Below, one piece after another: positions 62,001 through 64,000 of a DNA stretch of 64,000 nucleotides (its first letter is position 1; each line of letters starts with the position of its first letter). Under the pieces are notes generated by a model that was given only the letters and a program-made list of their open reading frames with translations, had not been told where the DNA came from and searched no databases. Source of the stretch: UBA4582 sp013204195 (GTDB lineage: Bacteria; Pseudomonadota; Gammaproteobacteria; Pseudomonadales; Azotimanducaceae); contig CAWUUH010000011.1 of the NCBI GenBank assembly GCA_963925735.1, forward strand, positions 1 to 64,000, in the 5' to 3' direction. The position numbers were made by a program, and so were the translations under genes.

Positions 62001-62161
62001 GCAAACGGTGGGCCATCATAAAAAATGTAAGGCGCTGCGTCGGCGGTTTGCGCTAAGGATTGCTGGAAAACCTGGTTGTCGCGCCAGAACTCAAGAATCT
62101 TGTGTTCGGATTCGACGAACGAGAACGTCTCGCTGCTGGCTGTACTGTTTTCTTCGTCCAT
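59027..62161 (-). CDS. ileS: Isoleucyl-tRNA synthetase, eukaryotic-like (type 2)
   Basis: Charges tRNA-Ile. The 1044 residues exceed the usual bacterial (type 1) enzyme of about 940. The N-terminal region YDGPPFATGLPHHGHLVG, with the class I HxGH motif as HHGH (59-62), and RFGWDCHGLPIEHEIDKALG resemble eukaryotic IleRS, as in the type 2 bacterial enzymes that are naturally less sensitive to mupirocin. The editing domain (about 200-400), KMSKS motif (GKKMSKSLRNY) and a long C-terminal extension are intact. The gene is not next to lspA, the usual place of type 1 ileS. Confidence 0.95.
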   Translation of the reverse strand: MDEENSTASSETFSFVESEHKILEFWRDNQVFQQSLAQTADAAPYIFYDGPPFATGLPHHGHLVGSILKDAVPRYFTMKGRYVQRRFGWDCHGLPIEHEIDKALGMSSKEAVAKLGIKGYNDECRAIVQRYTSEWESTITRIGRWVDFENDYKTMEPWYMESVWWVFKQLWDKGLIYQGIKVVPFSTALGTVLSNFEATSNYQEVQDPAVTVLFKLRDEDAYISAWTTTPWTLPSNLALCVGADIDYVKAHDEELGIDIYFAQARLEDMSRGKQLTVISELKGASLVGLSYEPVFDYFTDLRAEGAFQIVADDYVSTDSGTGIVHQAPAFGEDDYRVLKAAGITATVCPVDMAGCFTEEVPDFVGQHVKAADKGIIRKLKDSGALFRQDVIVHSYPFCPRSDTPIIYRTIDSWYVRVEQMRDRLIAANQQINWVPGHIKDGRMGKWLENAIDWAISRNRYWGTPLPVWINDVSGNQICIGSREELTRLTGVELDDLHRENVDDLVFQIPGEPGDYRRIEEVLDCWFESGSMPYAQLHYPFENQDMFEQGFPAEFIAEGLDQTRGWFYTLIVLGTALFDTHPVKNVIVNGIVMAEDGKKMSKSLRNYSPPDELMETYGADALRLYLINSGLVRAEEQRFSDTGVKDMVRRALLPWLNAFRFLQTYANIDQWSPQENPAPSDNIMDRWILSRLQTLKATIAEEMENYRLYNVVPALFEFIEELTNWYIRLNRARFWQETMNADKQAAYATLYTTLYELSLSMAPFAPFLAETIYKEMTAFGTQDAPLSVHLCAYPEPEAALMQPILEQAVSRMQHIILLGRQKRNQEKVKTKMPLAKLTVIHKDPALLDEIGKLADYIQTELNVKAIDYTTAEADYISLYAKPNSPVLGKRLGKQFNPFRQKIEALSSSQIDELQQSGVITLDGETFTPEDILVFREAITGTDAISDRFISIDLKCELTPELIREGLAREVVNRIQKTRKDIGLNVADRISIKAHASAELGRAIDQHREYIMKDTLALQLEISATPLPTVFDIDDELLSIEILRSV

Positions 62162-62216
62162 CTTTCACCTTGCCCGGCCTAACCTGTGGTCGCCAGATCA
62201 TAGTCTTCGAATGTAG

Positions 62217-62244
62217 AAACAAAAAACCCGCCTGGTGGCGGGTT
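62217..62244 (-). terminator. Rho-independent terminator of the purN-prs operon
   Basis: Minus-strand stem AACCCGCC, loop ACCA, GGCGGGTT followed by TTTT-rich sequence. It lies about 210 nt after the prs-like stop and 56 nt before ileS, so ileS needs its own promoter from the gap. Confidence 0.85.
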
Positions 62245-62273
62245 GCGGAATCATCTTGCTACGCGCTTCACCC

Positions 62274-62295
62274 CATTATTCTGTTATGAATAATG
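62274..62295. repeat. Inverted repeat upstream of ileS
   Basis: Perfect 8-bp arms CATTATTC / GAATAATG around TGTTAT, AT-rich and without an adjacent T-run. It lies just upstream of the terminator, in the gap before ileS. It could be an operator near the ileS promoter. Confidence 0.35.
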
Positions 62296-62405
62296 CCAAT
62301 TGCAAGCAAGGCTGTTCTTGTCAGGTTTCGCATAAGGCCAAAGGATAGGCATTCTCGCTGGCATGTCAAGAACCTTGCTGCTGGCCCCTTTATTCTTGGG
62401 CCTGT

Positions 62406-62472
62406 TTCACGGTCCTGCTGGACCTTTTACTCACGGTCCTGTTGGACCTTTTATTCACGGTCCTGCTGGACC
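62406..62472. repeat. 24-bp tandem repeat at the end of the PRPP synthetase gene
   Basis: Three copies of TTCACGGTCCTGCTGGACC plus spacer, unit 24 bp: 62406-62429, 62430-62453 and 62454-62472, with a degenerate fourth at about 62381-62404. On the minus strand each unit reads KVQQDRE-stop in the prs frame (the last lacks the stop), and each has a GGTCC/GGACC mini-hairpin. Confidence 0.9.
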
Positions 62473-63461
62473 TGGCGAACGCTGCCTCTGGAATTGATCT
62501 TCTGGACGATGGTTGCCACTAGGCGGCCGATATGAAAGGTGTGATACCAGTCTGGCGTATTGTCGTGTTCAACGGTGCTGGTGCCGACAAAGTTAAACTG
62601 CCAACCTTCCCTGACTGATCGCGCCTTGAGTGCGGTCAAGCGCTCCCAGGCTGGCTCTGACAGTATGGGGTGGACACAGGCGACGACGATGTCTGCGGCG
62701 CCACGGCTTTTGAGTTCATCAACGGCGGCGACCACGGAGCCTGCGGAATCGACGATGTCGTCTACCAGCAGTACGTTTTGGTCCTGAACTTCACCGATCA
62801 GGGTCGAACGAAATACTTGGTTGGGTTTTGAATAATCGCGTTCCTTGGATAAAGCGGCGAGATCCGCCGACAGTTCTTCCGCATAGGCGCGAGCCCGCTC
62901 CAAATAACCCACGTCGGGTGAGACGACCACGTCGCCGACGAGACCTTTGGCCACGAGCCACTCTGTCAGATGGCGGGTTAGAAAGACATTTTCCAGGTGC
63001 GTAAACGCCGGGTTGAACATGCCGGCGATGGCGTCGTTGTGAATCTCGACGGCCATCACGCGATTAGCGCCCGCGCTTTGCAGCATCCGTGCAAACAAGC
63101 CGGCGCTAATGCCCTCGCGAGTTCGGCCCTTGCGTTTGTCCTGCCGCGCACCAGGGTAATAGGGAATGATTGCCGTCACGTATTGCGCATCAGACAACGC
63201 AGCGGCTTCAACCGCATGCAGGAGCATAATGAATCGGTCATACACGGTCCGCTCATCCTGCTTGCCGATCATGGATTGAAACACATAGACGTCGTGACCG
63301 CGGACGTTGGCGTTGATGGCGAGCTTGCCTTCGCCACAAGCGAACCAGGTTTCTTCCGTCGGGATCAGCGGCAGACCCATGTGATCGGCAACGGTCTGGG
63401 CGAAATTCCGGCCAGACTCGCAGGTCATCAGGGCAATGGGTGCGCGCGGTGTCGGGTTCAT
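62451..63461 (-). CDS. Ribose-phosphate pyrophosphokinase (PRPP synthetase), divergent
   Basis: Makes PRPP from ribose-5-phosphate and ATP. The 336 residues keep the catalytic flexible loop YYPGARQDKRKGRTREGIS (101-119), the EIHNDAIAGMF segment (139-149, canonical DLHADQIQGFF) and the PRPP loop LVDDIVDSAGS (232-242, canonical VDDMIDTAGT). Overall it differs clearly from the enteric enzyme, so it may be a second, divergent copy; a canonical prs could exist elsewhere. Its ATG overlaps the purN stop as ATGA. The C-terminal VQQDRE is part of a tandem repeat. Confidence 0.88.
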   Translation of the reverse strand: MNPTPRAPIALMTCESGRNFAQTVADHMGLPLIPTEETWFACGEGKLAINANVRGHDVYVFQSMIGKQDERTVYDRFIMLLHAVEAAALSDAQYVTAIIPYYPGARQDKRKGRTREGISAGLFARMLQSAGANRVMAVEIHNDAIAGMFNPAFTHLENVFLTRHLTEWLVAKGLVGDVVVSPDVGYLERARAYAEELSADLAALSKERDYSKPNQVFRSTLIGEVQDQNVLLVDDIVDSAGSVVAAVDELKSRGAADIVVACVHPILSEPAWERLTALKARSVREGWQFNFVGTSTVEHDNTPDWYHTFHIGRLVATIVQKINSRGSVRQVQQDRE

Positions 63462-64000
63462 GGGTTTGTCTCCAAGGATGGGCTTTGAATCAAGGATGCC
63501 AAGGTTGACACCAGTAAAGTGTGCTCTTCGTCGAGTACCTTTGCCGCTAGGGTTTCTGCGGTGTCGTCAGCAGCTACGGCAATGATCTTTTGGGCTATAA
63601 CCGGGCCAGTATCGTAGTCGGCCTCCACCCAGTGCACGGAGATACCGGTCTGTTGGTCACCGTTGTCGATGACTGCTTGATGCACGCGTAAACCATACAT
63701 GCCGTGGCCGCCGTGGCGGGGCAATAATGATGGGTGAACGTTAATAATTTTTCCGCGGTAATAATCAAGGGTCAAGGGCCCAAGTTTCTTCATGTATCCG
63801 GCGGTGATCACCAGGTCAACCTGGTGGTCGCGCAGCGCGGTCAAGATCGCCTGGTCTTGGTCTGTGGCTTCGGGATGGGTGATATTGGAGATATGCAACG
63901 CCGCGATATCAGCTTGGCGCGCTCGGCTCAGTGCACCGCTGCCGCTGTTGTTGCTGATGGCGACGACGGCGCGCGCGTTAAGCTGGCCGCTTGCACAGGC
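63458..64000 (-). CDS. purN: Phosphoribosylglycinamide formyltransferase, C-terminal part (cut by window edge)
   Basis: Folate-dependent GAR transformylase of purine synthesis. Reading continues to the window edge without a stop, starting in CASGQLNARAVVAISNNSGSG, which matches the GSNxQA/VVxVISN region near the normal N-terminus. The catalytic region AGYMKKLGP ... KIINVHPSLLPRHGGHGMYG and HWVEADYDTGPVIAQ are intact (Asn, His and Asp of the active site). The TTG at 63898 is not the real start. Probably about 30 N-terminal residues lie outside the window. It is followed by the PRPP synthetase gene with ATGA overlap. Confidence 0.94.
   Translation of the reverse strand, partial: ACASGQLNARAVVAISNNSGSGALSRARQADIAALHISNITHPEATDQDQAILTALRDHQVDLVITAGYMKKLGPLTLDYYRGKIINVHPSLLPRHGGHGMYGLRVHQAVIDNGDQQTGISVHWVEADYDTGPVIAQKIIAVAADDTAETLAAKVLDEEHTLLVSTLASLIQSPSLETNP

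Noticed and set aside
62293..62535. 80-codon plus-strand frame with SRSCWTFY repeats
   Set aside because: The repeats come from the 24-bp tandem repeat at the end of the PRPP synthetase gene, read on the wrong strand; no start signal.
1..64000. rRNA, tRNA, CRISPR arrays, insertion sequences, prophage or integrative elements
   Set aside because: I read both strands and the gene content and saw no transposase, integrase, phage gene, repeat-spacer array or tRNA cloverleaf; small RNAs cannot be excluded by eye.

Overview
This 64 kb window is a densely packed piece of a gammaproteobacterial chromosome. Evidence for that assignment: the glnA-ntrB-ntrC block with textbook NtrC and sigma-54 sites, divergent ponA / pilMNOPQ followed by aroK-aroB, the hisIE-tatABC cluster, ubiE-ubiB, hslVU beside a SPOR protein and priA, gltBD, HemJ, Syd, NudC and SrkA. 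Gene content resembles Pseudomonas-like or marine oligotrophic gammaproteobacteria; I cannot name a genus. I saw no rRNA, tRNA, CRISPR, prophage or insertion sequence. This is core rather than accessory DNA.

Layout. 1-3.5 kb: nitrogen control, with truncated ntrC, ntrB and glnA on the minus strand; glnA has a sigma-54 promoter and two NtrC sites, and a second sigma-54/NtrC pair lies before ntrB. 3.6-6.9 kb (plus): typA, a proline-iminopeptidase homologue that has lost its nucleophilic serine, and dtd. 6.9-17.8 kb (minus): a PaaG-like crotonase, tatCBA, hisE/hisI, ubiB/ubiE with no ubiJ between them, a DUF971 gene, hslU/hslV with a clear heat-shock promoter, a SPOR protein and priA. 18-29.3 kb: rpmE, a malic enzyme, ponA (minus), then the type IV pilus assembly operon pilMNOPQ running into aroK-aroB. 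29.4-37 kb: glutamate synthase gltBD (minus) and mdh (plus).

37-47 kb: a phosphomannose-isomerase-like cupin, an alkylation-repair pair (AdaA-AlkA fusion plus Ogt-type methyltransferase), aroA-syd, a four-gene EF-hand / ECF sigma / putative anti-sigma / periplasmic-sensor cassette, hemJ, an SDR, a TauE-type permease and a GNAT acetyltransferase. 47-64 kb: a PlsC-like acyltransferase, a nudC-modABC-srkA operon, comF, a lipoprotein, a DegS-like protease, a TolC-family protein, an amidase, a eukaryotic-like (type 2) isoleucyl-tRNA synthetase, and a purN-PRPP synthetase operon cut by the right edge.

Themes. Ammonia assimilation is well represented (GS, GOGAT, NtrBC). The most interesting items are the apparently NtrC/sigma-54-driven ntrBC promoter, the serine-less iminopeptidase, the EF-hand/ECF cassette, and several 11-24 bp tandem duplications at gene ends, one of which triplicates an in-frame stop codon at the 3' end of the PRPP synthetase gene. 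All functional calls come from reading motifs by eye; no database search was run.
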